A program made the position numbers and the translations under genes. Positions 25,359-32,758 of a stretch of DNA of 64,000 bases are shown here, piece by piece. Numbering within the stretch: the first letter of the stretch is position 1; every line of letters begins with the position of its first letter. The DNA lies in contig JADHMQ010000004.1 of assembly GCA_016779935.1 (NCBI GenBank), positions 40,760 to 104,759 of the forward strand. Reading direction: 5' to 3'. The notes under the pieces are model-generated. The model was not told where the DNA came from. It was given only the letters and a program-made list of their open reading frames with translations, and searched no databases. The DNA comes from Flavobacteriales bacterium (GTDB taxonomy: Bacteria > Bacteroidota > Bacteroidia > Flavobacteriales > UBA7312).

Positions 25359-25739
25359 TTAGTTACAATACTTGCACAAGCCAAAAACATTTAACTCCGT
25401 ATTTTGGACTTTGAAGCCATCTAATTCAATAGGAACGACGGTCGTATTTAAACAGAATGTATTTTCGCAATTAGAGCAATGAAAATGTAAATGGTCATGT
25501 TGGTGTCCATGCTCATTACATTGCTCGTGGCAGGCAGCGTATTTCTTTTCATTAGGTAGAATTATTTCATGAAGAATGCCATGTTCAGTAAATAATTTTA
25601 GAGTTCTATATAGCGTTATCCTATCAAATTTTACCAGCTTATTTTCAATATCTCTAACCTTTAGGGCGGATTTAGAAGGCTCGAATAAATCCAACACTTT
25701 TTGTCTAAATGGAGTTAACCTAATATTTCTACTACTCAT
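25359..25739 (-). CDS. Fur-family transcriptional regulator, Zur-like
   Basis: A 126-aa metal-responsive repressor. The winged-helix domain (RLTPFRQKVLDLF; FDRITLYRTLKLF) is followed by a hinge with a histidine-rich metal site (HEQCNEHGHQHDHLHFHC) and structural zinc cysteines C-x2-C twice (CSNCENTF; CKYC at the end). Zinc is the likely signal because the divergent genes encode a His-rich TonB receptor and a His/Cys-rich lipoprotein, but Fur or PerR-type roles cannot be excluded. A palindrome lies between the regulator and the receptor genes. Confidence 0.85.
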   Translation of the reverse strand: MSSRNIRLTPFRQKVLDLFEPSKSALKVRDIENKLVKFDRITLYRTLKLFTEHGILHEIILPNEKKYAACHEQCNEHGHQHDHLHFHCSNCENTFCLNTTVVPIELDGFKVQNTELNVFGLCKYCN

Positions 25740-25763
25740 ACATCAAAATTATTTAAAAATGAC

Positions 25764-25771
25764 TACATTTG
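25764..25771 (+). promoter_or_regulatory. -7 promoter element for the metal TonB receptor
   Basis: TACATTTG is an exact match. Its last base is the first base of the palindrome at 25771, so the expected start point (near 25776) lies inside the putative operator. Confidence 0.6.
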
Positions 25772-25783
25772 CAACAGTGTTGC
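25771..25783. promoter_or_regulatory. Putative operator palindrome for the Zur-like regulator
   Basis: GCAACAGTGTTGC is a perfect 5-bp inverted repeat with a 3-nt centre, in the 52-bp gap between the divergent regulator and receptor genes. It sits on the receptor's predicted transcription start, where a bound repressor would block initiation. The regulator-site pairing is inferred from position only. Confidence 0.55.
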
Positions 25784-25791
25784 GAAAAAAT

Positions 25792-27972
25792 ATGATTAAA
25801 CAAATTTTCTTACTTTTTTTACCATTTTACTGCTTTTCCCAGTTTAGCGGAACCGTTAAGGATAGTGAAAATCAGCCTTTAGCAGGTGTAGATGTGTTAG
25901 TTTCGTCTACTATGGTTTTGGCCCAAACAGATAGCGAAGGGCAGTTTTCACTAAGCCTTGACATCCCCAAAAATACACTTATCTTTTTTAGTAAAGAAAC
26001 ATATGAAAGTAAGACTATACAATATTCTTCAGAAAAGGAAATCAGTATTCAGCTGAACAAATTGCATGTGGATATCGATGAGGTTGTAGTATCATCTATA
26101 AATCAAAAATTATCTTCCAATCAGACTGTTAATATTCAATCAAAAAAAATGAGTCAATTAAATGAAAGCTCATTTGATTTAGGGGAGAGCATTTCAAAGT
26201 TAAGCGGTGTTGACCAAACTTCAACAGGTGCAGGAATCAAAAAAATTGTTGTTAGAGGATTGTCAGGCATGCGAGTTGTAACTTTAGTCAATGGTGTTCG
26301 AATAGAAAATCAGCAGTGGGGAGGTGACCATGGTATTGGCTTCACAGACTTGGGGTTTGGTAAGGTCGAGTTAGTAAAAGGTCCAGCATCCATTATTTTT
26401 GGTGCAGACGCCCTTGGAGGAGCTTTGTATTTCTCCGATGAAAATTACATTAGCGGAGGAAAACCACGCTCAAAAATAATTTCGACATTCGAATCGTCCA
26501 ACATGAGAATTAATAATCAGCTTGGAGTTAAATGGACAACTAAAGGCTTCAAAACAAACACTTTAATTGGATACGGATCTGCAGCAGATTATCAATTACC
26601 CAACGGTCTTTACTTATTCAACTCTCGATATTCCAATCAAGCTTTTAAGACTTCATTAGGATACAATACTGATAAATGGATTGTCAATTTACGATATCAG
26701 TATAATTACAGCATACTCGGAATACCAGCACATTCTCATGCTGCAGAGCCGACACTTGAGCAACTAAGCTCATCTTCACAAGATAGATACCCCACGCGTC
26801 CAACACAGTTTAATACTCAACAAATTTTAAATTTAGAAAACACCTTTTTCATTGCAGATAATATTTTGAACATCAATTTATCACAATTCGTTAACAGGCT
26901 TGAAGAATACGAAGCTTGGAATGTTCCGGAGCTTGATGTTACATTAGCCTCAACTCAATTAAATGGGAGCTATTCTGTTCCGTTTGGCAAGGGATTTAAT
27001 TGGACATTAGGAACACAATTGGGACAGCAACAAAACACTAATAAAGAAGCACGCACCCTACTCATTCCAGATGGTAAAACAACTGATTTTGGAGCCTATT
27101 CCTTATTAGAATATGCTAAAAATTCGGTTTCTTCTCAATTAGGATTACGTTTCGATAAAAGAGAAATACAACTAGAAGACAATACGTTTTCTAAAGGTTT
27201 TGATGCTTTTAGTGCTACAATAGGACTTTCTAAAAAAGCACAAAAGCATCACTTTAGAGCAACTTACTCCTCGGCTTTTAGAACTCCACACTTTTCAGAA
27301 TTGTTAGCATATGGCGTACATCACGGAACAAAACGTTTTGAAATAGGAGATAGAAATTTAATTGCAGAAAAAGGGCACCAATTGGATATTGCTTACGAGT
27401 GGACAAGTGAACATTTAGGACTAATTATAAATCCATATTTCCACCTTATAAACGATTTTATTGCACTCATACCTAAAGATAGTATCATCGATTATACGCC
27501 AGTTTATACATATGAACAAGTGGATAATGTATCAATTAAAGGAATAGAAATGAATGTACATTATCACCCACATTTTGCTCATCATCTACATTTTGAAGAA
27601 AGTTTAACCATAATGGAAGGAAAAGAAGGCAATTCTTTTTTAGCATTAATGCCTGCTCATAAATCACAGACATTAGTCCGTTATTATTTTGACAAAACAC
27701 AAAAGAAGGTTCAATTACACAACACCTTTTTTGAATATGTATATACGGCTGCTCAGGAAAAGGTAGTCGAAAATGAAACGCCTAGCAAAGCCTACGGTCT
27801 ATTTAATTTAGGAATGAATATTTCAATTGATAAGCTTCCAAATTTTGAATTAACAATTGGCGTGAAAAATGTAACAAACAAGAGTTATATTTCTCATTTG
27901 TCAAGGCTAAAGAGTTATGAAATTCCACATGAAGGAAGGTCATATTTTATTAAATTATGTTCAACATTTTAA
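25792..27972 (+). CDS. TonB-dependent outer-membrane receptor, probable zinc uptake
   Basis: A 726-aa receptor with signal peptide MIKQIFLLFLPFYCFSQ, an N-terminal carboxypeptidase-regulatory-like domain (about 18-95), a plug domain (VVRGLSGMRVVTLVNGVRIE; VELVKGPASIIFGADALGGA) and a 22-strand-type barrel. Extracellular loops are histidine-rich (IPAHSHAAEP; HYHPHFAHHLHFEES), as in zinc receptors of the ZnuD type. The frame opens far upstream at 25576, inside the regulator gene; the ATG at 25792 starts the signal peptide. It overlaps or abuts the His-rich lipoprotein gene and is divergent from a Zur-like regulator. Zinc specificity is inferred. Confidence 0.85.
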   Translation: MIKQIFLLFLPFYCFSQFSGTVKDSENQPLAGVDVLVSSTMVLAQTDSEGQFSLSLDIPKNTLIFFSKETYESKTIQYSSEKEISIQLNKLHVDIDEVVVSSINQKLSSNQTVNIQSKKMSQLNESSFDLGESISKLSGVDQTSTGAGIKKIVVRGLSGMRVVTLVNGVRIENQQWGGDHGIGFTDLGFGKVELVKGPASIIFGADALGGALYFSDENYISGGKPRSKIISTFESSNMRINNQLGVKWTTKGFKTNTLIGYGSAADYQLPNGLYLFNSRYSNQAFKTSLGYNTDKWIVNLRYQYNYSILGIPAHSHAAEPTLEQLSSSSQDRYPTRPTQFNTQQILNLENTFFIADNILNINLSQFVNRLEEYEAWNVPELDVTLASTQLNGSYSVPFGKGFNWTLGTQLGQQQNTNKEARTLLIPDGKTTDFGAYSLLEYAKNSVSSQLGLRFDKREIQLEDNTFSKGFDAFSATIGLSKKAQKHHFRATYSSAFRTPHFSELLAYGVHHGTKRFEIGDRNLIAEKGHQLDIAYEWTSEHLGLIINPYFHLINDFIALIPKDSIIDYTPVYTYEQVDNVSIKGIEMNVHYHPHFAHHLHFEESLTIMEGKEGNSFLALMPAHKSQTLVRYYFDKTQKKVQLHNTFFEYVYTAAQEKVVENETPSKAYGLFNLGMNISIDKLPNFELTIGVKNVTNKSYISHLSRLKSYEIPHEGRSYFIKLCSTF

Positions 27973-27983
27973 AAATTACAAAA

Positions 27984-28250
27984 ATGAAAAAAGTAGCAAT
28001 TATTATGGCTTTAGGTTTTTTCTTTGCTTGTACAGACCATGACGAATGTCATGAGTGTCACATTGCGTGGGAAAATGCTCAAGGCCAAGAAGTTGAGGTA
28101 GAAATCGGTGAATTCTGTGAAGGAGACTTAGCTGACGTAGAAAGCAATGGCTATACACTAGATGAGCCAGTTGTTGTTGGAAACGATACTGTACCGGCAG
28201 GGAGCTACCCAGGTGCAGATATCCACTGCGAAGAGCACGATCACCAATAG
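27984..28250 (+). CDS. Small His/Cys-rich lipoprotein
   Basis: An 88-aa lipoprotein: a short signal peptide with lipobox FFFACTDHDE (Cys16), then a mature chain carrying many histidines, cysteines and acidic residues (CTDHDECHECH; IHCEEHDHQ at the end). This composition suggests a metal-capturing surface or periplasmic protein delivering to the TonB receptor, whose stop codon lies 12 nt upstream. The family is not recognised. The frame opens earlier (27957), inside the receptor gene; the ATG at 27984 is preferred because the signal peptide begins there. Confidence 0.78.
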   Translation: MKKVAIIMALGFFFACTDHDECHECHIAWENAQGQEVEVEIGEFCEGDLADVESNGYTLDEPVVVGNDTVPAGSYPGADIHCEEHDHQ

Positions 28251-28262
28251 TTAGTTTATTAT

Positions 28263-28298
28263 GTTTAATAGGCTCAAATTATTTTGAGCCTATTAAAC
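28263..28298. terminator. Perfect 16-bp palindromic hairpin
   Basis: GTTTAATAGGCTCAAA pairs with TTTGAGCCTATTAAAC around a 4-nt loop, just 12 nt after the lipoprotein stop. No T-run follows, so it is not a standard intrinsic terminator; it may still end or protect the zinc-cluster mRNA. Confidence 0.65.
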
Positions 28299-28314
28299 TT
28301 GTGTACAAAAAGGT

Positions 28315-28322
28315 TATTTTTG
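28315..28322 (+). promoter_or_regulatory. -7 promoter element placed 4 nt before an ATG
   Basis: TATTTTTG ends 4 nt before the ATG at 28327, again predicting a leaderless or nearly leaderless transcript for the second TonB receptor. Confidence 0.5.
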
Positions 28323-28326
28323 TACC

Positions 28327-30804
28327 ATGCGAACTAACCTAACAATCTTACTTTTATTTATAGCCTCTTTGGTATTTGCCCAACGTCCAGATATGGGTAG
28401 CTTTGGAGGCAAAAACGCCGCACTTCATAACGGTCAAATTAGCGGTAAACTTGTCGATGCCAAGTCAGGCGAAGAACTCCCTTTTGCCAATGTTCGATTG
28501 TTCCGTAAAAACGATATACTGATGGAAGGTACCATCACGGACGAAAAGGGCTCTTTCCAATTCAATAAACTAGGATTAGCTGATTACTATTTTTTAGTTA
28601 ACTATATAGGCTATGAGGAGAAGCGTGTAGAAGTATCCTTAAATAAAAATAAAACCTTTATCTATCTCAAGAAAGTTAAAGTTGAGCCTGGTGTAGTAAA
28701 CCTCAAAGAAGTATCCATTAATGAAGATAGACCCGTCTACGAAAGTAAAATGGAAAAGATTGTTTACAATGCAGAAAACGATCTTAACGAAGGCTTAGAT
28801 GACGCTACAGATGTATTGCGCAAAACCCCATTGCTTTCAGTAGATTTAGAAGGTAACGTTAATTTAAGAGGCTCATCAAACATCAAGTTTTTAGTTAATG
28901 GAAAAGAGTCTACTTTCTTTTCAGGATCATCAGCAGACGCCTTACAAATGATACCTGCCGAACAAGTCAAAAGTGTTGAGGTAATTACCAGTCCAACCGC
29001 AAAATACGATGGCGAAGGAGGAGCGGGAATTATCAATATTATTACTCAGCAAAAGCAAATTTCAGGTTTTAAAAGTACGATTAATGGATCTGTTGGAACA
29101 CGTGTCAACAAACAGTCCCTCGACATAAACTATGGAAAAGGGAAATTTGGCTTTTCTGCTCGAGCACGAATTCGTTACGGATGGCCACTTAGTGGTGAAC
29201 AAACCTATCATAGATTTAATTTTGCGGATGCAACCACACTGACTAAAAATGCTCAAACTAAAGGGCAGTGGATTGGTTTTGGCGGAACATCGGAGATGTA
29301 TTACGACATTAACCCTTACAATAGCTTAGTAACGAGCGTGCAGTTTAAAGGAAATAGACAAACAAATACTGAATGGGCAAACGATAGTCTTTACACCACT
29401 ATCTTAGATAATGAGTTTTTAGACAATTTAGCCTATCAAATTAGTGATACAAGCCGCTATACCGATTCAAAAAACCTCATGTTAGGTTATGAATGGACGA
29501 CAGATTATGTTAAAAAATTTAGTGACCACGAAGACCGTGAGTTGAGGTTAGCTTTTCAGTTAGGCGGGGACGTTTCTGACCAAGATAACTTAGTATATCA
29601 AGATTATTTTGATGGAAGCCCAACAGATAGCATCATAAATAAAAACGATGGAAGCCCACTGTCTTACACCTATCAGTTAGACTATACTCATCCACTAAAA
29701 GACAAGCACACTATTGAAGTAGGAGCAAAGTATATCAACAGAAATTTAGTTAACGATTATTCTACTTTACAAGGATCATCTTACTTACAGCCCTTAGAGC
29801 AGTTTGACTATACTCAAAATGTAGCTTCACTCTATCTGTCTACCAAATGGGAACTCACAAAAAAATGGGGTGCAGTAGTGGGCTTAAGAGCTGAAAACAC
29901 TCTAATAACTGGACAATGGAATTCTAAAATTGACGACTCTTGGGTGAGAAATAGTAAAGGGCAGTTTGAAAATGAATACACTACACTATTGCCTAGCTTT
30001 ATTTTGTCAAGAAAGATAGACATGACGAAATCCATCAAAGCCAGTTACAGTAAGCGTATTTCAAGACCTGGAATGAGGTATATAAATCCAAACACTTCTT
30101 ACACAGACGCATTTTCACAGGACGAAGGAAATCCTTATTTGAAGCCAGAATTAACGCACCAAATAGAGGTAGGCTACAACAGCTTTGCTAAAAAATATAA
30201 AGGCAGCTATTACCTTTTTGCCAAACAAACTTATGACTTAATAGAATCCAATGTTAGTTTAAATGGCGATACAGCCATTACCTCTTACCAAAACTTAGGA
30301 GAAAACTTGTCAATAGGGGTCAATTATTACGGCTCTATTACTTTAGGAGCAGCCAATTTACGGGCAGGCTTTAACCTTTACACCTATCAAACCACTTCAG
30401 ATGATTTGGGGCGAATACTGTTCAATTGGAATATGGGAGGGAATTATGACATTGGAAAAGGCTACAAAGCCGAGACCTTTGGTTTTTTCCGTCAGCCTAA
30501 TCAAACGGCTCAGGGATATGTACCAGGATTTTCAATGTTTTCATTTGGCTTCAAGAAAGAGTTTAGCAACAAAAAAGGCTCTATTGGTTTGAGGTTTGTT
30601 GAACCATTCAAAAAATACAAATCCTTTGAAACAGAACTTCAAGGTGATGACTTTTACCTGTATAGCAATCGAAATACGGTCTTCCGTTCTATTGGAATTA
30701 GCTTCAAGTATACCTTTGGTGAGTTGAGGTTTGATGCCATTAAAAACAGAACGAACATCCGTAATGACGACATTAAGCAAGGCGGCGAGAGCGGAGAATT
30801 TTAG
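28327..30804 (+). CDS. TonB-dependent receptor / outer-membrane barrel family protein
   Basis: An 825-aa outer-membrane protein with signal peptide MRTNLTILLLFIASLVFAQ, a carboxypeptidase-regulatory-like domain (about 38-120, SGKLVDAKSGEELPFANV), a plug-like region (NVNLRGSSNIKFLVNGKES; VEVITSPTAKYDGEGGAGII) and a large C-terminal barrel of the OMP_b-brl_3 type ending near FKYTFGELRFDAI. The ligand is unknown. It precedes the glycosylasparaginase operon, but a weak hairpin and a promoter element separate them, so a role in glycan uptake is only possible. Confidence 0.85.
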   Translation: MRTNLTILLLFIASLVFAQRPDMGSFGGKNAALHNGQISGKLVDAKSGEELPFANVRLFRKNDILMEGTITDEKGSFQFNKLGLADYYFLVNYIGYEEKRVEVSLNKNKTFIYLKKVKVEPGVVNLKEVSINEDRPVYESKMEKIVYNAENDLNEGLDDATDVLRKTPLLSVDLEGNVNLRGSSNIKFLVNGKESTFFSGSSADALQMIPAEQVKSVEVITSPTAKYDGEGGAGIINIITQQKQISGFKSTINGSVGTRVNKQSLDINYGKGKFGFSARARIRYGWPLSGEQTYHRFNFADATTLTKNAQTKGQWIGFGGTSEMYYDINPYNSLVTSVQFKGNRQTNTEWANDSLYTTILDNEFLDNLAYQISDTSRYTDSKNLMLGYEWTTDYVKKFSDHEDRELRLAFQLGGDVSDQDNLVYQDYFDGSPTDSIINKNDGSPLSYTYQLDYTHPLKDKHTIEVGAKYINRNLVNDYSTLQGSSYLQPLEQFDYTQNVASLYLSTKWELTKKWGAVVGLRAENTLITGQWNSKIDDSWVRNSKGQFENEYTTLLPSFILSRKIDMTKSIKASYSKRISRPGMRYINPNTSYTDAFSQDEGNPYLKPELTHQIEVGYNSFAKKYKGSYYLFAKQTYDLIESNVSLNGDTAITSYQNLGENLSIGVNYYGSITLGAANLRAGFNLYTYQTTSDDLGRILFNWNMGGNYDIGKGYKAETFGFFRQPNQTAQGYVPGFSMFSFGFKKEFSNKKGSIGLRFVEPFKKYKSFETELQGDDFYLYSNRNTVFRSIGISFKYTFGELRFDAIKNRTNIRNDDIKQGGESGEF

Positions 30805-30821
30805 ACTTTAAAAAAGAGTCT

Positions 30822-30829
30822 TAAATTTG
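30822..30829 (+). promoter_or_regulatory. -7 promoter element for the glycosylasparaginase-ROK-GH92 genes
   Basis: TAAATTTG, an exact match, lies just after an imperfect hairpin (TTTAGACT/AGTCTTAAA, 30800-30825) and 24 nt before the ATG at 30854. It excludes the upstream in-frame start at 30827. Confidence 0.5.
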
Positions 30830-30853
30830 TTAGGTATTATTACCTTCCGTAAA

Positions 30854-31834
30854 ATGAAAGATAGACGCCACTTCTTAAAAGGAACTTTGCTCGGAGCTGT
30901 TGGAGCTCTACTACTACCTAGAACACTTCCATTTAATTCACAGGAAAAATCTAATCCAAATTCACGAGAAGGGTTTCCTATGGTAATTTCTACATGGAAT
31001 CATGGTTTGGCATCCAATGAGGCAGCTATGCAACTTTTGAATAAAGGAGGAAAAGCAATAGATGCTGTAGAAGAAGGCGTTAAAGTCCCTGAAGCAGATC
31101 CAGAATCAACTAGTGTTGGTTATGGCGGATTGCCCGATAGGGATGGGCATGTCACCTTAGACGCTTGTATTATGGACCATAATGGAAATTGTGGAGCAGT
31201 GTCTTTTTTAGAACACATAAAGCACCCTATTTCAGTTGCCAGAAAAGTAATGGACGAGACACCTCACGTAATGCTTTCAGGAAAAGGAGCATTAGACTTT
31301 GCCATACAACAAGGCTTTCCAAAGGAAGATTTACTCACAGAAAAGTCTCGTCAGCGTTGGGAAGAGTGGAAAAAAGATGCCAAATACAAACCCATTGTGA
31401 ATGTTGAAAATCACGACACCATAGGACTATTGGCTCTTGATAAAAATGGAGATATTTCTGGTGCCTGTACGACATCTGGTCTTTCATGGAAAATGCACGG
31501 TCGTGTAGGCGATTCACCAATTATCGGAGCAGGGATGTTTGTAGACAATGAAGTTGGCGGTTGTTGTGCCACTGGAATGGGCGAAGCCGTCATGAAAACC
31601 TTAGGTTCATTTCTTGTTGTGGAGCTTATGCGCCAAGGAGGATCACCGCAAGAAGCATGTGAAGAGGCCATAGCCAGAATTGTTAAAAATCAAAACTATA
31701 AAGAAATGCAAATTGGCTATTTAGCAATTAACAAAAAAGGTGAACACGGAGCATATGCCGTACACCCTCATTTTAATTACGCATTACATCAAAACGGAAG
31801 CAATCAATTGTTAGATTCACCATCTCATTTATAA
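30854..31834 (+). CDS. N4-(beta-N-acetylglucosaminyl)-L-asparaginase (glycosylasparaginase)
   Basis: An Ntn-hydrolase of 326 aa that splits the GlcNAc-asparagine bond left after N-glycoprotein breakdown. It has a twin-arginine signal (DRRHFLKGTLLGAVGALLLP), so it is exported folded. The autocleavage site with nucleophile Thr189 is seen in NVENHDTIGLLAL, and the conserved GRVGDSPIIGAGMFVDNEVG and GGCCATGMGEAVMKT loops follow. Next come a ROK kinase and a GH92 mannosidase with short gaps, pointing to one N-glycan catabolic unit. Confidence 0.9.
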   Translation: MKDRRHFLKGTLLGAVGALLLPRTLPFNSQEKSNPNSREGFPMVISTWNHGLASNEAAMQLLNKGGKAIDAVEEGVKVPEADPESTSVGYGGLPDRDGHVTLDACIMDHNGNCGAVSFLEHIKHPISVARKVMDETPHVMLSGKGALDFAIQQGFPKEDLLTEKSRQRWEEWKKDAKYKPIVNVENHDTIGLLALDKNGDISGACTTSGLSWKMHGRVGDSPIIGAGMFVDNEVGGCCATGMGEAVMKTLGSFLVVELMRQGGSPQEACEEAIARIVKNQNYKEMQIGYLAINKKGEHGAYAVHPHFNYALHQNGSNQLLDSPSHL

Positions 31835-31850
31835 CCCCATTAAAAAAAAC

Positions 31851-32756
31851 ATGAAAAAAGTGTGTGCAGGAGTAGATATTGGCGGAACGAATACTGTCTT
31901 TGGATGGGTCGAATCCAGTGGAGAATTTATATACAAAGGCAGTGTAAAAACTCAAGATTTTGATACCCCAAAAGAATTGGTAAATGTCGTTTGCCATCAA
32001 CTTTTAAGCAACCTTAAAGAAAATGAAGCCGTTGCAGTGGGTATAGGGGCTCCAAACGGTAATTACTATAATGGAACTGTAGAGTTTGCTCCAAACCTTA
32101 ATTGGCCCGATTTCGTCCCTTTAAAAGACTATTTCCATGAATTTTTTGATATGCCAGTGTTAGTGACAAATGACGCAAACGCTACAGCATTAGGCGAAAT
32201 GGTGTATGGTAGTGCCAAAGGAGTCAATAATTTTTTGATGGTTACATTAGGAACAGGATTGGGCAGTGGTTTTGTATCTAGCGGTCAATTGGTTTATGGT
32301 CACGATGCTTTCGCTGGAGAATTAGGGCATGTGATTGTTGAGGAGAACGGACGTCAGTGCGGATGCGGAAGAAAAGGCTGTTTAGAAACCTATGCATCAG
32401 CTACGGCAATTAGCAGAACAGCTTTGGAAATGACGGATCAAAACTACACCTCAGCACAAGTCTTTGAAGAAGCCAAAAAGGGGACTAAATGGGCTTTAGA
32501 AGTTTTTGATTTTACAGCCAGAAAATTAGGTTTAGCATTAGCAAATGCCGTAGCCATAACTAGTCCAAGGAAAATATATTTATTCGGCGGACTAGCTCAA
32601 GCCGGAGACCTATTATTCAAGCCTACTAAACAGTATATGGAAGACAATTTATTAGCCATATACAAAGGAAAAATTGAACTATTACCTTCCGCTTTAGAAG
32701 GGGTAGACGCTGCAATTCTAGGCGCTAGTGCTCTAGCATGGAAAGAAATAAGTTAA
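31851..32756 (+). CDS. ROK-family sugar kinase
   Basis: A 301-aa cytoplasmic kinase of the ROK family. It has the phosphate-binding start GVDIGGTNTVFGW, the catalytic Asp in LVTNDANATALGE, and the zinc-binding ROK signature GHVIVEENGRQCGCGRKGCLE, read here across two shorter blocks (GHVIVEENG and CGCGRKGCLETYAS). Substrates in the family include glucose, N-acetylglucosamine and N-acetylmannosamine. Its place between glycosylasparaginase and an alpha-mannosidase suggests a hexose or GlcNAc from glycans. The GH92 ATG lies 2 nt after its stop. Confidence 0.9.
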   Translation: MKKVCAGVDIGGTNTVFGWVESSGEFIYKGSVKTQDFDTPKELVNVVCHQLLSNLKENEAVAVGIGAPNGNYYNGTVEFAPNLNWPDFVPLKDYFHEFFDMPVLVTNDANATALGEMVYGSAKGVNNFLMVTLGTGLGSGFVSSGQLVYGHDAFAGELGHVIVEENGRQCGCGRKGCLETYASATAISRTALEMTDQNYTSAQVFEEAKKGTKWALEVFDFTARKLGLALANAVAITSPRKIYLFGGLAQAGDLLFKPTKQYMEDNLLAIYKGKIELLPSALEGVDAAILGASALAWKEIS

Positions 32757-32758
32757 GT

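Noticed and set aside
25576..25791. Upstream extension of the zinc TonB receptor
   Set aside because: It runs antisense through the regulator gene and across the promoter and palindrome; the signal peptide begins at 25792.
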